Source: Hydractinia symbiolongicarpus
Taxonomy: Eukaryota > Cnidaria > Hydrozoa > Anthoathecata > Hydractiniidae
Reading direction: 5' to 3'
Assembly (NCBI RefSeq): GCF_029227915.1
Contig: NC_079878.1
Coordinates: forward strand, 19,158,001 to 19,222,000
DNA: 64,000 nucleotides
The notes below the pieces were generated by a model. The model had not been told where the DNA came from and searched no databases. It saw only the letters and a program-made list of their open reading frames with translations. A program made the position numbers and the translations under genes. Of the stretch, positions 41,701 through 49,025 are shown one piece after another (position 1 is the stretch's first letter; every line of letters starts with the position of its first letter).

Positions 41701-42416
41701 AGGAGAAAATGACGAAAAAACAACTTGAAAAAGAGAGAAAAAGAATGAAGGTAGTTTAATCAATCTAAAATGTCTTCATCGTTACGAATATACTTAAGTT
41801 AAATATCTTCTCTGCTATTACCTGTTCACAATTTTAAAACTGTCGCACGATCACTTTGAGAAAATGAAGCAACATTTTACAAAAGAGAAAACCAAGATTT
41901 TCAGGATCAAGTGTTAAAAAAAAATCTCTTAAAGGTTTTAATGAAATAAATTTTAAAAAAAGTTAAAAATAATTAACAAAATAATTAAAGAAAAAACAAA
42001 CAAACCATAGTTGAGAGGAAATTGTTTGTGTTACCAGCGATATCTTTGAAATGTAAACATGTGTGATCTCTTACAATTTCGTAAGACTAGAAGATGAAGG
42101 TTAAAAACATGTGATTGAAAACACGCCATGTTTTCTTCATCATTTTCGTATAACAAGGATTATTGTTCCCATCAGTTAGAATCTATTGTACCCACTACAC
42201 CCTTTCTCACCCTCCCCACTGACGGCTGATTTGTTTGCTATTTTAAAATTTCTTTGCTATTTTTTGTAGAAGGAACAACGACAGCGAGAAAAGGAAGAAA
42301 AAAAGAAAGAGAAGCAATCGAAAAGAAGGAGTTCGTCGATATCTTCTTCAGGTTCGTCTTCCGTCAGTTCGAAACAGTACACCCATGATGGAGTGGTGGT
42401 TGGCAAAACTCGTTAA
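8652..42416 (+). CDS. PLEKHG5: PLEKHG5-like Rho guanine nucleotide exchange factor, whole gene
   Basis: Longest model: 8652-8967, 17341-17414, 19536-19738, 19965-20061, 29592-29689, 29879-30015, 30141-30214, 36225-36347, 36460-36708, 36813-37013, 37123-37233, 37397-37546, 37670-37807, 38148-38264, 38390-38635, 39609-41750 and 42270-42416. It totals 4,623 bases, an exact number of codons, for 1,540 residues. Domain order is Cys/His-rich segment, Ras-binding-like domain, DH, PH, long disordered tail. Vertebrate PLEKHG5 activates RhoA and is linked to autophagy in neurons; a Rho-family exchange role at membranes is inferred here. Orthology rests on the matching domain order, the exon chain and remembered human sequence around LEDSW, QEAIWELL and GSFVLIYLNEY. 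At least four further ATG exons (26263, 27561, 33074, 35779) end in phase 0 and can replace the upstream exons. The human C-terminus is a PDZ ligand; this one ends in GKTR. Confidence 0.88.
10427..10612. mobile_element. Short inverted-repeat element flanked by CTAG repeats
   Basis: A 186-bp segment begins CAGTCAGGGAAATC and ends with its complement GATTTCCCTGACTG; the arms continue through CTTAATTAAG with one mismatch. Both flanks are runs of CTAGCTAG, so a target duplication exists but its length cannot be fixed. There is no coding capacity. It looks like a non-autonomous DNA transposon, and the CAG ends would suit hAT, without proof. Confidence 0.55.
10671..10741. repeat. Hairpin with 23-bp arms and 25-nt loop
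   Basis: Arm 10671-10693 (TGCGTGCGCAGAAATGG...) pairs with 10719-10741, with only two mispaired positions near the outer end. It lies 60 bp after the CTAG-flanked element. It may be a foldback remnant; the size would also suit a small-RNA hairpin, but nothing else supports transcription. Confidence 0.6.
11099..11454 (+). mobile_element. tRNA-derived SINE, copy 1
   Basis: The head carries RNA polymerase III promoter boxes: TAGATTAGTGG at 11106-11116 (A box) and GGTTCGATTCC at 11149-11159 (B box). CGCCGT at the start can pair with ACGGCG after the B box, like an acceptor stem. The body continues through CATAGCCCCGGG and CCTGGAAATAATAGACAGG to a TATC-rich tail. A second copy with the same head and body is at 46222-46430, which is the main proof of a dispersed family. 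It lies in the first intron of the RhoGEF gene. Confidence 0.82.
11590..13960 (-). mobile_element. Non-LTR retrotransposon fragment (CR1/L2/Jockey-like), internally deleted
   Basis: Read on the minus strand: decayed endonuclease remnants at about 13620-13270 (SICETK, then RRGGGVLIFV, then ILEDF where GDFN is usual). A 357-codon frame at 13224-12151 follows, with endonuclease end TLIDLILSN...SDHNLV and reverse-transcriptase start LNKATGLDGI. Later pieces are HKILLKNL and VLQGSVLGPLL around 12000, and KYLGVTFDQKMQWEEHI near 11650. The frame jumps from KTDPTN straight to AMLIDLKK near 12215, so the first part of the polymerase core, usually NYRPI and onward, is deleted. Frameshifts and stops follow. 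The sequence is a dead copy in an intron. Confidence 0.8.
14701..14754. repeat. (AAT)n microsatellite
   Basis: An almost pure run of ATA/AAT trinucleotides lies in the first intron of the RhoGEF gene, between the two LINE fragments. Confidence 0.97.
15005..16150 (-). mobile_element. Second non-LTR retrotransposon fragment
   Basis: Minus-strand pieces in three frames line up with a CR1/L2-like reverse transcriptase: QCGFKKGHSS near 16040-16000, then LLNITKHWHDLI and VMLIDFKK (catalytic-domain entry), NLLNWCEDDF, and finally KLDKVHAEAALVICG with the C-terminal thumb region at 15266-15075. The pieces need several frameshifts, and no intact frame exceeds 90 codons. It is related in type to the fragment at 11.6-14 kb but not the same copy. 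Confidence 0.7.
17341..20061 (+). CDS. PLEKHG5: PLEKHG5-like common exons B, C, D: Cys/His-rich N-terminal segment
   Basis: Exon B 17341-17414 takes one base from exon A1 or A2 and ends in phase 0. Exon C 19536-19738 ends at GTACGT with two bases of a codon, and exon D 19965-20061 completes it; any other donor puts a TGA first in exon D. The peptide holds VCHHSACQ, then CSSCDSRDHPG and HLRFDVQV. I recall the same pattern (VCHHADC, CEACDSKFH, HVRFD) in the long human PLEKHG5 isoforms. The spaced Cys and His residues could bind a metal. Exon D is basic (RRFFNISAAKNRGKLKK) and ends in phase 0, joining the Ras-binding-like exons. Confidence 0.8.
20322..20350 (+). repeat. Possible lone end of the TTAA element
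   Basis: TTAACCCTATTCAAGTTGGG resembles the left ends of the two TTAA-flanked elements at 30294 and 38662, especially the first. I see no matching right end downstream, so it may be a truncated copy or chance. Confidence 0.35.
20686..21559. repeat. Region with two related hairpins and a 13-bp inverted repeat
   Basis: Hairpin 1 at 20686-20765 pairs GCGGGCAATACAGG with GCGGTATTGCCTG. Hairpin 2 at 21433-21559 has arms of about 46 bp, starting ATACAATAATAACTGATCAC, pairing around a loop with CACTGCCCTCAGGCAC. The right arms of both are alike (CCGATGTTTTGC versus GGCGATATTTTGC). TGTTAACCGTCTA at 20663-20675 is repeated inverted at 21419-21431. Together they look like a non-autonomous foldback element inside the intron after exon D. 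The class is not recognised, and the second hairpin lies outside the 13-bp repeats, so the borders are unsure. Confidence 0.55.
21560..26262. other. Intron sequence of the PLEKHG5-like gene, no further feature recognised
   Basis: AT-rich intron between exon D and exon E. No coding exon, RNA gene or clear repeat family was recognised in it beyond short runs of A or T. Confidence 0.5.
26263..26439 (+). CDS. PLEKHG5: Alternative first coding exon of the PLEKHG5-like gene (exon E)
   Basis: An ATG at 26263, preceded in frame by a TAA 27 bases earlier, opens 59 codons that run exactly to a strong donor (CACCAG then GTAAGT) in phase 0. That joins the exon at 29592. The peptide begins MIGTERSPSFLKKK and continues KVRRHTLSVPPTVLRP, RTPPVKYRTFSHQ: basic and rich in Ser/Thr-Pro. 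RRHT recalls the stretch just before the Ras-binding-like domain in human PLEKHG5. Using it drops the Cys/His segment and would give 1,369 residues. It could also be an internal exon from a weak acceptor between 26239 and 26262. Confidence 0.55.
27561..27665 (+). CDS. PLEKHG5: Alternative first coding exon of the PLEKHG5-like gene (exon F)
   Basis: An ATG at 27561 begins 35 codons ending at a good donor (GCT then GTAAGT) in phase 0, compatible with 29592. The peptide holds GRSESLSSLCRQQSFQDF, with RxxS and RQQS as possible basophilic kinase sites. There is no domain. The frame is open upstream without an ATG, so an internal exon is not excluded, but no acceptor with a pyrimidine tract is seen. 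The resulting protein would have 1,345 residues. Confidence 0.5.
29034..29092. repeat. (GTT)n / (GGT)n microsatellite
   Basis: A run of TTG and GGT triplets lies in the intron before the Ras-binding-like exons. Confidence 0.9.
29592..30214 (+). CDS. PLEKHG5: PLEKHG5-like exons G, H, I: Ras-binding-like domain
   Basis: Exons 29592-29689, 29879-30015 and 30141-30214 join with phases 2 and 1 and end in phase 0. They encode DSSKELFTLQFYD, KKSL-type spacing (VRKGKSLKDSIETLL), SVFLDSSKTPLPLAFDT and GGNTLHVKANQAM. This tracks the ubiquitin-fold Ras-binding-like domain of human PLEKHG5, which I recall as DPSKECFTLKF, KKSLGEVLLPVFE and GGHYLRVK. The domain is thought to receive small-GTPase input; the partner is not known from sequence. 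It is bypassed if transcription begins at exon J or K. Confidence 0.85.
30294..30982 (+). mobile_element. TTAA-flanked non-autonomous DNA transposon, copy 1
   Basis: The 689-bp segment starts TTAACCCTATTCGGG and ends CCGAATAGGGTTAA, with TTAA on both sides. A second copy in the same orientation at 38662-39399 aligns along most of the length, including TTTTGCTTGCGTCAGCACA and GATTTTTAGGGGTAGTTT. TTAA target sites with CCC ends are typical of piggyBac, and also occur in other superfamilies. No protein is encoded. It inserted in the intron before exon J. Confidence 0.8.
33015..33024 (+). promoter_or_regulatory. TATA box upstream of exon J
   Basis: TATATAAAAG lies 59 bases before the ATG at 33074. 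A start about 30 bases downstream would give a short leader of about 30 bases. This supports a separate promoter for exon J, but is a single motif in AT-rich DNA. Confidence 0.45.
33074..33490 (+). CDS. PLEKHG5: Alternative first coding exon of the PLEKHG5-like gene (exon J)
   Basis: An ATG at 33074 opens 139 codons that end exactly at a donor (GCTACG then GTATGT) in phase 0, joining 36225. The frame is rich in Arg/Lys and Ser with repeated basophilic-kinase-type sites: ERSFSMSS, RRRKVSAAKRCNRHSW, RRQTS, RRTWTGS and, at the end, RRKISAT. No folded domain is seen. Starting here omits the Cys/His and Ras-binding-like parts and gives 1,346 residues. It is the longest and most convincing of the alternative starts, with a TATA box upstream. 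Confidence 0.68.
35779..36147 (+). CDS. PLEKHG5: Alternative first coding exon of the PLEKHG5-like gene (exon K)
   Basis: The frame from ATG 35779 (or 35815 and 35821, perhaps better starts) runs 123 codons to a donor (ATACAG then GTAATT) in phase 0, joining 36225 only 77 bases later. An Asn run precedes two similar basic blocks, RRRKLSWVGLKDQ ending HISATT and RRRKISRAGVRVA ending SISANN, which look like an internal duplication. The same RRK-S pattern occurs in exon J. The protein would have about 1,330 residues and lacks the Ras-binding-like domain. Confidence 0.6.
36225..37807 (+). CDS. PLEKHG5: PLEKHG5-like exons L to Q: pre-DH region and DH (RhoGEF) domain
   Basis: Exons 36225-36347, 36460-36708, 36813-37013, 37123-37233, 37397-37546 and 37670-37807 are all in phase 0. 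After RQKKNLISLYK and SGIFSSAK comes LEDSWTDVI, then the DH domain. CR1 is QEAIWELLITERNYLRKVRV, CR2 region LFSNINDVFEANLTFW, and CR3 RLKLADLLVKPMQRVTKYGL. The CR3 signature (L-x2-P-x-QR-x3-Y) and the CR1 glutamate needed for GTPase contact are present, so exchange activity is expected. The order matches human PLEKHG5 closely. Confidence 0.92.
38148..38635 (+). CDS. PLEKHG5: PLEKHG5-like exons R and S: PH domain
   Basis: Exons 38148-38264 and 38390-38635 (phase 0) encode the PH domain directly after DH. Strand motifs are CILLEGPMKMIEKHGR, VHVFLFTDVLVLAKMKK, PYRLSKILIHPLRD, GSFVLIYLNEYD and a closing helix LNWIQTIEKAK with the conserved Trp. In Dbl-family factors this domain supports membrane binding and helps position the GTPase. 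Confidence 0.9.
38662..39399 (+). mobile_element. TTAA-flanked non-autonomous DNA transposon, copy 2
   Basis: The 738-bp copy is bounded by TTAACCCTATTCGGTCCGG and CCGGACCGAATAGGGTTAA, a nearly perfect inverted repeat with TTAA on each side. Just inside lie a C run (CCGCCCCCCCCCC) at the left and GGGGGGCGGAATCCGCCCC at the right, the latter a small palindrome. It sits in the intron between the PH exon and the tail exon, in the same orientation as copy 1. Confidence 0.85.
39609..41750 (+). CDS. PLEKHG5: PLEKHG5-like exon T: long low-complexity tail
   Basis: A single 2,142-base exon in phase 0 at both ends, 714 codons with no stop. It is mostly disordered and Ser/Thr-rich, with many basic-then-Ser sites (RSRPISLVS, KRSLSDPKSG, RSRSDEP, RNTWHDF). 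A Cys-rich middle at about 40615-40800 carries VQCD, TQSE, IQCD and TQCG. KQPRSILKHSFSDLNL and KKTLLKKFSTANVF are further basic clusters. The end, KQLEKERKRMK, continues as charged helix into the last exon. The exon is much longer than the matching tail of human PLEKHG5, which I could not align beyond general composition. Confidence 0.85.
42270..42416 (+). CDS. PLEKHG5: PLEKHG5-like last exon U
   Basis: The acceptor TTTTTGTAG precedes AAGGAACAACG. The 48-residue end is a Glu/Lys/Arg helix (EKEEKKKEKQSKRR) followed by a serine stretch, then HDGVVVGKTR and TAA at 42414. The basic end lacks the class I PDZ ligand found at the human C-terminus (recalled as ASEV). Confidence 0.85.
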   Translation, partial: KEQRQREKEEKKKEKQSKRRSSSISSSGSSSVSSKQYTHDGVVVGKTR

Positions 42417-42541
42417 CACATACTATGAAAACATATTTTATATATTTTTATATTTTTAGTACACCCCTGACACCTTGTACACATTGTTCATAATTTCATT
42501 TCTACCAGTAAATAATTTGATGTAATAATTTAAAATAATGA

Positions 42542-42547
42542 AATAAA
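42542..42547 (+). other. Polyadenylation signal of the PLEKHG5-like gene
   Basis: AATAAA lies 126 bases after the stop codon, in an AT-rich stretch followed by a TTTGTTTGTG tract. Another AATAAA at about 42815 is possible. Confidence 0.55.
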
Positions 42548-43071
42548 CTATTTGTTTGTGATGTAAACATAGCTTTAATATTTTGTTATAATAATTATTT
42601 TTAAATTATTGTATACTTTTGTTTTGTTACTTAGCAACGTTAAATTTGCAATTGTTGTGTTTATACGCTCTGTCATGAGAGAACTTTGTGTCCTTTTCTT
42701 ATTCCTTTTTCAATACGTGAACCAATCAGATAATTCTATGAAAATCTTTGGGTTTCCAGACTTTAAAAAAATGTATTGACTATTTGATTTTTTGTGTTTC
42801 TCTTTTGCTAGCTGAATAAACACAACTATATGCACGTCAAGATTTTTTTTACTTAAATGCATATATAGTGGAGTGTTACTATTTTTAATAATATCTCTCG
42901 TAGACGGGAGTTAGATATACATAAACATGTCTATTTAAATATTGAGTTTTTCCTCATCTAAAAGATGAAATAAAGAACAAAAACATGACGTCATTCTTCT
43001 TATCAAATCCTGAAAAGCCGAAACAATATTATTAGCAATCTCCTTGAAACTAAAAATCAAAAAATGCAAAC

Positions 43072-43320
43072 TGTCAGCAAGGGATTTGCCTGCTCTCTCT
43101 CCCTTTGTTCAGTCTGCAATAGATTTGCATGCTCTTTCTTTATCTGTGAGAGTTTAGTTGACATGTATGCTCTCTTCCATCTTTGAGCAATTTAGTCAGT
43201 AAGGGGTTGACACGCCCTCTCTCCATCCGTGAGAGATTCAGTCTAAGAGATTTGCATGCTCCCTCCCATCTTTAAGATATTAGTCAGCTATGGCTTTGCA
43301 TGCTCTTTTTAATTTTAAGA
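43072..43320. repeat. Degenerate tandem repeat, about six units of 38-47 bp
   Basis: Each unit has GTCAG or GTCTG, a variable part, GATTTGCATGCTC and a pyrimidine run such as CTCTCTCC followed by CATCTTT or CATCCGT. Units diverge in length and sequence, so the array is old. A perfect 21-bp duplication (TGAAGGATGTGAGCCTCGTAT) at 43425-43466 follows shortly after. Confidence 0.65.
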
Positions 43321-43895
43321 AAATCCTTCAGCAATGAGAATGAAACTCAAAACGATTGTTTGATTATTCATTTATTTACTTATTTCAGCCTGATCAGTTT
43401 TATGCTTACAAGTTGCTTCGTTTTTGAAGGATGTGAGCCTCGTATTGAAGGATGTGAGCCTCGTATTGCTTTAAAATACACTGTTATTTGAGCATTTTTG
43501 GATGGCGATCGCACACGACGATTATTTTACGATGTTCTTTTTAAATAAAATCTCTTTGTGTCAACTTTTACCTCACCTGAATCTCCGCAGGAGGCTTTTT
43601 GGCGCACCAGGATGCTTGTACATAGTTGAGAATAGAAACATTGTAGCTATATAAAATAACTATTTATGATAAAGGATAATCATATCCTATATATTTATAA
43701 TCATTACAAAAAAGTTTTATTTCGCATGTACGTTATTTCTGTACAAAATTTTATCACTTTCGCGGGCAGAAACATTCGTGTATCAAAAAAAACAAAATTT
43801 TGAAAAACGTTCGCGAATGAGCAAAAAATAAGATTTTTATATATTTTTTTGCTCTGTTTAAAGTAAAAAAATAGAACTGATTGTTTTTCCTTTAA

Positions 43896-44565
43896 CTTCC
43901 CACTCAGAATCAGTTTCGTCAAAGGTTTTTCTATCTTCACCCAATGTACCGTTGCACTTTGCTACCACATAATAATTCAAATTCTTCTACCGTAACATCA
44001 GAAACGGCTAGTAGATGACTATTCATTTGCCTGTCATACCTCCTTGCTGTCATCATCACCCAACATTGGGTCGATGTCACGGCAAGGATTTATGCATGTC
44101 ATCTTCAGTCAGCCGAGCTTAATAGGATCTCAAACATAGCAAAACCTTTCCAACCATCGATAATGTCTTTTCCTTTCCCTTCACGAACCCGGGAATGCGT
44201 TTGACTGTTTTGCCGTCAAAACAGTACACGAAAAAGGAAAAAATTGTAGGACATTCACCTAAGGAGATTTCAAGGGTAACCAAATACCTTTTGAATCGTG
44301 ATTTCACTATTTTGTAAATTATCTTACCGATAGTGCAAGGAGGGCTAGAAATTCATACGAAGTCGTGGTTACTTCACGTGCAACAACGCTACAATCAAAG
44401 CTGACTGCCCGTTTTATGGAATTGGCCACGGATCTTTATATTAAGCCTGCAGAAAACAGAGCCATTGACAACCTTTTTAATTTTGTAATGACTTTACCCC
44501 CAATCGTGAACAATCCACCTGTTTTAGGTCAAAAAGAAAGCTGCGACAAGTACCGGAGGAAATAA
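43896..44565. repeat. Unidentified duplicated sequence, copy 1 (decayed)
   Basis: The minus strand of 44095-43896 matches, with stops and frame changes, the minus-strand frame at 45206-44997 (DIDPML, then DVTVE-FE-LCGSK, then DSEWE). The plus strand near 44455-44530 encodes AIDNLFNFVMTLPP, matching the second copy. Between them lies a minus frame of 62 codons (44307-44119) without known homology. The product is not recognised. Two diverged copies side by side in one orientation suggest a repeated mobile sequence. Confidence 0.45.
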
Positions 44566-44996
44566 ACATATTAGAGAAATGTTTAGAATGGCAAAAGTTA
44601 TTGTAGTAATAGATTGATAGACTATGTATGTAGTATGTATGTAGGTATATATCGCATAAAAAGGTATAGTTACAAAAGTTTCCATAGACTTATATAATAT
44701 ACGTAACATAATACATATATACATATATAATATACGTAACATATACATGCAATACCACGGATTAATTGCAACTTTCCTTACTAAGCCAGTATTTGACAAA
44801 AACTTTTGCGTTTACTGATTTTCGAAACAAATTTCCCGGAAAGAACTTTCGCAAATTCAAAATAAGGTTCATATTCGCGTGAAAAACTTTCGCGAATGGG
44901 TAAAATCCAAGAAAAAAAATGCATTCGTTAAATCACATCTCGGGTATTTACTGTAATCAAAAATGTATAAAATATACAAGGTTAGGCTAAGTAAAT

Positions 44997-45394
44997 TTAA
45001 TTATCTCCCTCTTCCCATTCTGAGTCAGTATCGTCGTCACTTTCTTGTATCTTGCTTCCACATAACACTTCAAATTTCTCAACTGTGACATCACAAATTG
45101 CTAAGAGATGGCTATCATCAGATTGCCCAACATAATTACTCAGCATCGGATCTATATCTTGGAAAGGATCAATCGATGGCATTTTGCCTGAACCGAACAA
45201 AACCAACAGAAGACATAGCGGTTGGAAATCTGTTCAATTTCGTCATGATGTTGCCGCCTACAGTCGTTACACCGCAAGCCCCCGGCAAAAGGAAGAAAAA
45301 GACTGCATCCAGAAGCACTACTGTTTCAAATAATCGGGACACCCGAGAAATGCTCGCAGCTCCAAAGAAGAAAAAACACCAAGTGTTATTGTAG
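44997..45394. repeat. Unidentified duplicated sequence, copy 2
   Basis: A minus frame 45206-44997 (69 codons, acidic end SDDDTDSEWEEGDN) abuts a plus frame 45180-45394 encoding AVGNLFNFVMMLPPTV and a basic end KKKKHQVLL. Both resemble copy 1, about 1.1 kb to the left. The two frames read towards opposite sides. Which strand is coding, and what it encodes, I cannot say. Confidence 0.45.
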
Positions 45395-46221
45395 TTGACG
45401 ACGATTAAAGTAGAAACAAGAAGCCCAGCGGCTTTAAGATTTCCGTCATTAGTCTGAAAGATTTTGAAATTCAAAATAGACCTTGAAAACGGAGAAATAT
45501 GGGGTAAACAAATCACGAGTATCACAATTCTCAACTATTTTTTTAACTAACCTACAATGTTAAAATACAACTCAATAAATAAAAAATAAAAATTTTACAT
45601 AGCTATATGAAGTATTCTAAAATAACAGTTAAAACTTTAACTGGATATTTTTAAAAGTGATCAGGAAAATTTTGGAAATTCCAGAATACAAAAATCTTGC
45701 TACGTAAAAACTTGACGATTCGAATATAATAACTTCTGAACGAGCTCAATTTGAATGATGAAGTAGTTCATTGTTTATTAATTCAGCAATAAATACATAC
45801 ATATTACTATTTCAGTATTTAAGGCTTCAAAATTTACTCTCTTGTTGAAAATTTTTGAAAATGCTGGTGGTGCATGGTTTGATAACAGCTGACCTGAAAA
45901 AGAAAGTATGTTATAAAAATAAGAAACATGAATACAATTTTACCATAAACTGCATTAAAACCAGGTTGTTTAAATATTGTCTCTTTTTTAACCTCTCTTT
46001 GCCTCTTTGATTTAAAAAGGGAATTTAATACAAAGATACAAATCCATGCGATATGATGCACAAGTATATTTAGTGAGATTTTTAAAAATCAAGTCATTTC
46101 TAAGAAATCTTAGAAAAATATTTTGTGATACTTTGGGTTGATCTCAAGAAAGATTTTCAAGCAAATTAGACATAAGGAGAACTGATAATTAGCCAGTAAC
46201 AGAATAGTTAGCCGTTTTTAA

Positions 46222-46430
46222 TGGCGCCATAGCTTGGTGGTTATAACTCTGGCACTTTGTGCGGGAGAACAGGGTTCGATTCCCCTTGGCGGCAATTCAA
46301 TATTGGTGAGTGAATGCTACCATAGCCCTGGACTAGGACTCCCATCTAAGCTATGACCTTTCCTGGAAATAATAGACAGGATTTGTAAGGGTAGCCATAT
46401 AAAATATACAGACATTCTACTTATCTATGC
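46222..46430 (+). mobile_element. tRNA-derived SINE, copy 2 (internally deleted)
   Basis: The head matches copy 1 with better boxes: TAGCTTGGTGG at 46230-46240 and GGTTCGATTCC at 46273-46283. The body agrees up to CATAGCCCTGG, then skips about 130 bp present in copy 1 and resumes at AGGACTCCCATCTA, CCTGGAAATAATAGACAGG and a short TATC end. Confidence 0.82.
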
Positions 46431-46648
46431 AGAATGATTATATATACGGTGCGTACAGTATAATTAGCTGCTTATACAGCTACTTATACGATATATATCT
46501 TTTTACTTAAATTTTCACTTTTCTCCGTTATCGATCTCCCCATAGCCATCTATATTTATATAGATCAACATAAAGTTGTGCTTCAATTAAAACCAAGAAA
46601 AAGAACAAGAAACGATTTTGCAAAAAAGATATAATTTTACTGTAGCTT

Positions 46649-46706
46649 GCAGTACATATGTCGTCTATATTATTAGAGCAGTACATATGTCGTCTATATT
46701 ATTAAA
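46649..46706. repeat. 29-bp tandem duplication
   Basis: GCAGTACATATGTCGTCTAT and the following nine bases are repeated once with one change near the end. Confidence 0.9.
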
Positions 46707-47149
46707 CAACAAAACTATTCTGATTTCAAGGAAAAACATGACGCAGCTAGCTGTAAAGAACACGAAGAAGCTTTAAGTTGTTTAATAAACAAAAACATGC
46801 TTGTCGCATAATTTTTTGTTTAGACAGATATGCACCAACACAACACTTATTTCTTCAAATTGGAGCTTTGAACATTTATCAATTAAATATGCATCAAGTT
46901 TTACTTCTCATGTACAAGATGAAACAAAACATAACACCAAAATTGTTTACTAACCAATAGACGATATCGCAGTTGCCGTAAAATTTGAACTGCGCAAAGC
47001 ATTCTGGGATTGTTCTGGGGATGAAAATAAACAGCGAAGCGATTTTACGGTCTTTCACAGCGTTGCCTTGAGTAAAGAAAGATATCGATTACATTATTCG
47101 TACATTATTACATTATTAGCAAGATATATTTTATTGAATTTGGACCGTT

Positions 47150-48360
47150 ATGGGTAAAAATGATTACTGTGCTGTATATGGATGCAGTAATGGAAGAAAC
47201 AGTCCCGATAAGTGAGTTTAATATATATAACTCTCCCACACTAGCTAGCTAGCTGGCAAAGCAAGTTCTACAAATATTCAATGACAGTGTTTTCTATGTT
47301 TGTTTGAACTATTTGTGGTTTATCAGTCTATTTCAGCTCTTTGGATGCTTGATAACTCAAGTCATACAAATACCCATGCTAGGAATTTTGCTTAAATGCT
47401 TCATTTTTAATCTGTCTTCTTTTATTTTCACTTCTTCAGGTTGATCATAATGTCTCATGTTGGCATTCTACGATGGCATTCTCCTAAAACTGAGAAAGAT
47501 GCTAAAAGCTTGGAGAAGGCTTTGAATCGGGGTGGTAAATTCAAAATCTCTATGTCAACGAAAGTTTGCTCGAACCATTTTGCTGCTGGGTATTGTTCCG
47601 ATATATGCAGAATACCGACGTTATATATGAAAGGTTATCAATCAAATCCGACGAAACGTTCACTACCAACTGAAAGATCTTCACTTTTACCACCACCTAA
47701 AGCACGGCAAGTTTTTCGTGATGGATCTGATGACTTGAATTTATGCGACGTACCATCACAAACACCTTTTTTGAACGGCCATGATTATGACAACGCCATA
47801 GATAATGAACAATGTTCTCGTAGTAAAATTTATGAAAATTGTGATTCGTGCACTTCGAAGCAAAACAAAACTGTTACCATTATACGTCAACAAATAAAAA
47901 ACAAGCTCAAACGTATTCTTCATACAAATCTAAAAATACTTGGAAAAAACTGTTGTCGATCACACCTTGTGGAACAATTTCGTTCATTTCAAAATGCTAT
48001 GGTGGGTGTGCTTCAGATCGGTATATAACAGAAACTTGTGGCATTCTTGAGAAAATTAACCCCGGTGACAACTTGATGGCAGATAAAGGTTTTAATATAA
48101 GTGATCTGTTGGTTGGAAGAGGATCAAAATTGATTATTCCTCCGTTCTTGAAGGATAAAATTCGTTTTACCAGAAAAAACTGCAATCGAACCTCTAATAT
48201 AGCTAAGGCTAGAATACACGTGGAAAGGGCAATAGCTCGAATCAAAGACTTTCGTATACTCCAAGGTGCAATACCAGTTACAATGAAAGATTTATTGGAT
48301 GATATTTTTGTCATTTGTGCTGCCATCACTAACTTAGCTCCACCTCTTGTGCCATTGTAA
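47150..48360 (+). pseudogene. THAP-domain DDE transposase, internally deleted and frameshifted
   Basis: Exon 1 47150-47211 starts MGKNDYCAVYGCSNGRN and splices (donor GTGAGT, acceptor TTCTTCAG) to 47440, giving a THAP zinc finger with C-x4-C and KVCSNHF, plus the ILRWHSPK segment. The frame then passes into unrelated sequence and stops at 48028. In another frame, about 47895-48360 encodes the end of a DDE_Tnp_4-type catalytic domain: TYSSYKSKNTW, ITPCGTISFISK, SDRYITE, MADKGFNI and HVERAIARIKDFRIL. The stretch between, which should hold the first catalytic Asp, is missing. The intact protein would bind the element ends and cut them; this copy cannot. Confidence 0.8.
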
Positions 48361-49025
48361 ATGTTTTAACCTTAGGTATTTTCAAGAAAAAAAATTGTTA
48401 ATATATTCCATTGTGTGATCTTTCACGTCCTACATTTGTTCACGTCCTACTTTCGTGGTTACAGAATTTTCAAACTTGTCTGAGAATCTTATTTTTTTCC
48501 TTGGAAATCTCAATCGATTCTCGAAATATGCAAAACTTTGATTCAGCTTGCGCTTGTCTTGTTTATATTTTATAAAGTCCCGTAATTCTCGTCTTAGTTT
48601 AAACCAATCAGAGCGCGACATTCATTTCTTTTAGACCAATCAGATAATACGGTAAGGCTCGGCGCCGTGGAAATCAAAACAACTCAGGCCGACTTCTCAA
48701 ACTGCCGAGACATAATGTCTCGTATTATTTTTTATTCAGCCAATCAGGACAAGGCTTTTATATTTGAACCAATCATGACAGCGCGCAGTTCGATAACGAG
48801 AAATAAGTTGCGTAATATGATCTCAGCGAGAATCAACGACTGGAAGGTTAAGAATATAGAAAGGCTAACGCAAGGCGTTCACGGTAAAGTTCGGTCCATA
48901 TGAGTAAATATAGGAATCATAAACTAAGTAAGAATCAAAAGGGGTTGAGGAAATAATGTCATAATATGTTCAGAGCTTTTTACTTCAAAATATTAACAAA
49001 AAAATGATGTACAAGAAGTTTCTTT

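Noticed and set aside
48430-48903. Frames between the two transposon genes (minus 48430-48621, plus 48667-48903)
   Set aside because: They show no domain or splice link and lie in the intergenic part of the IS4EU element.
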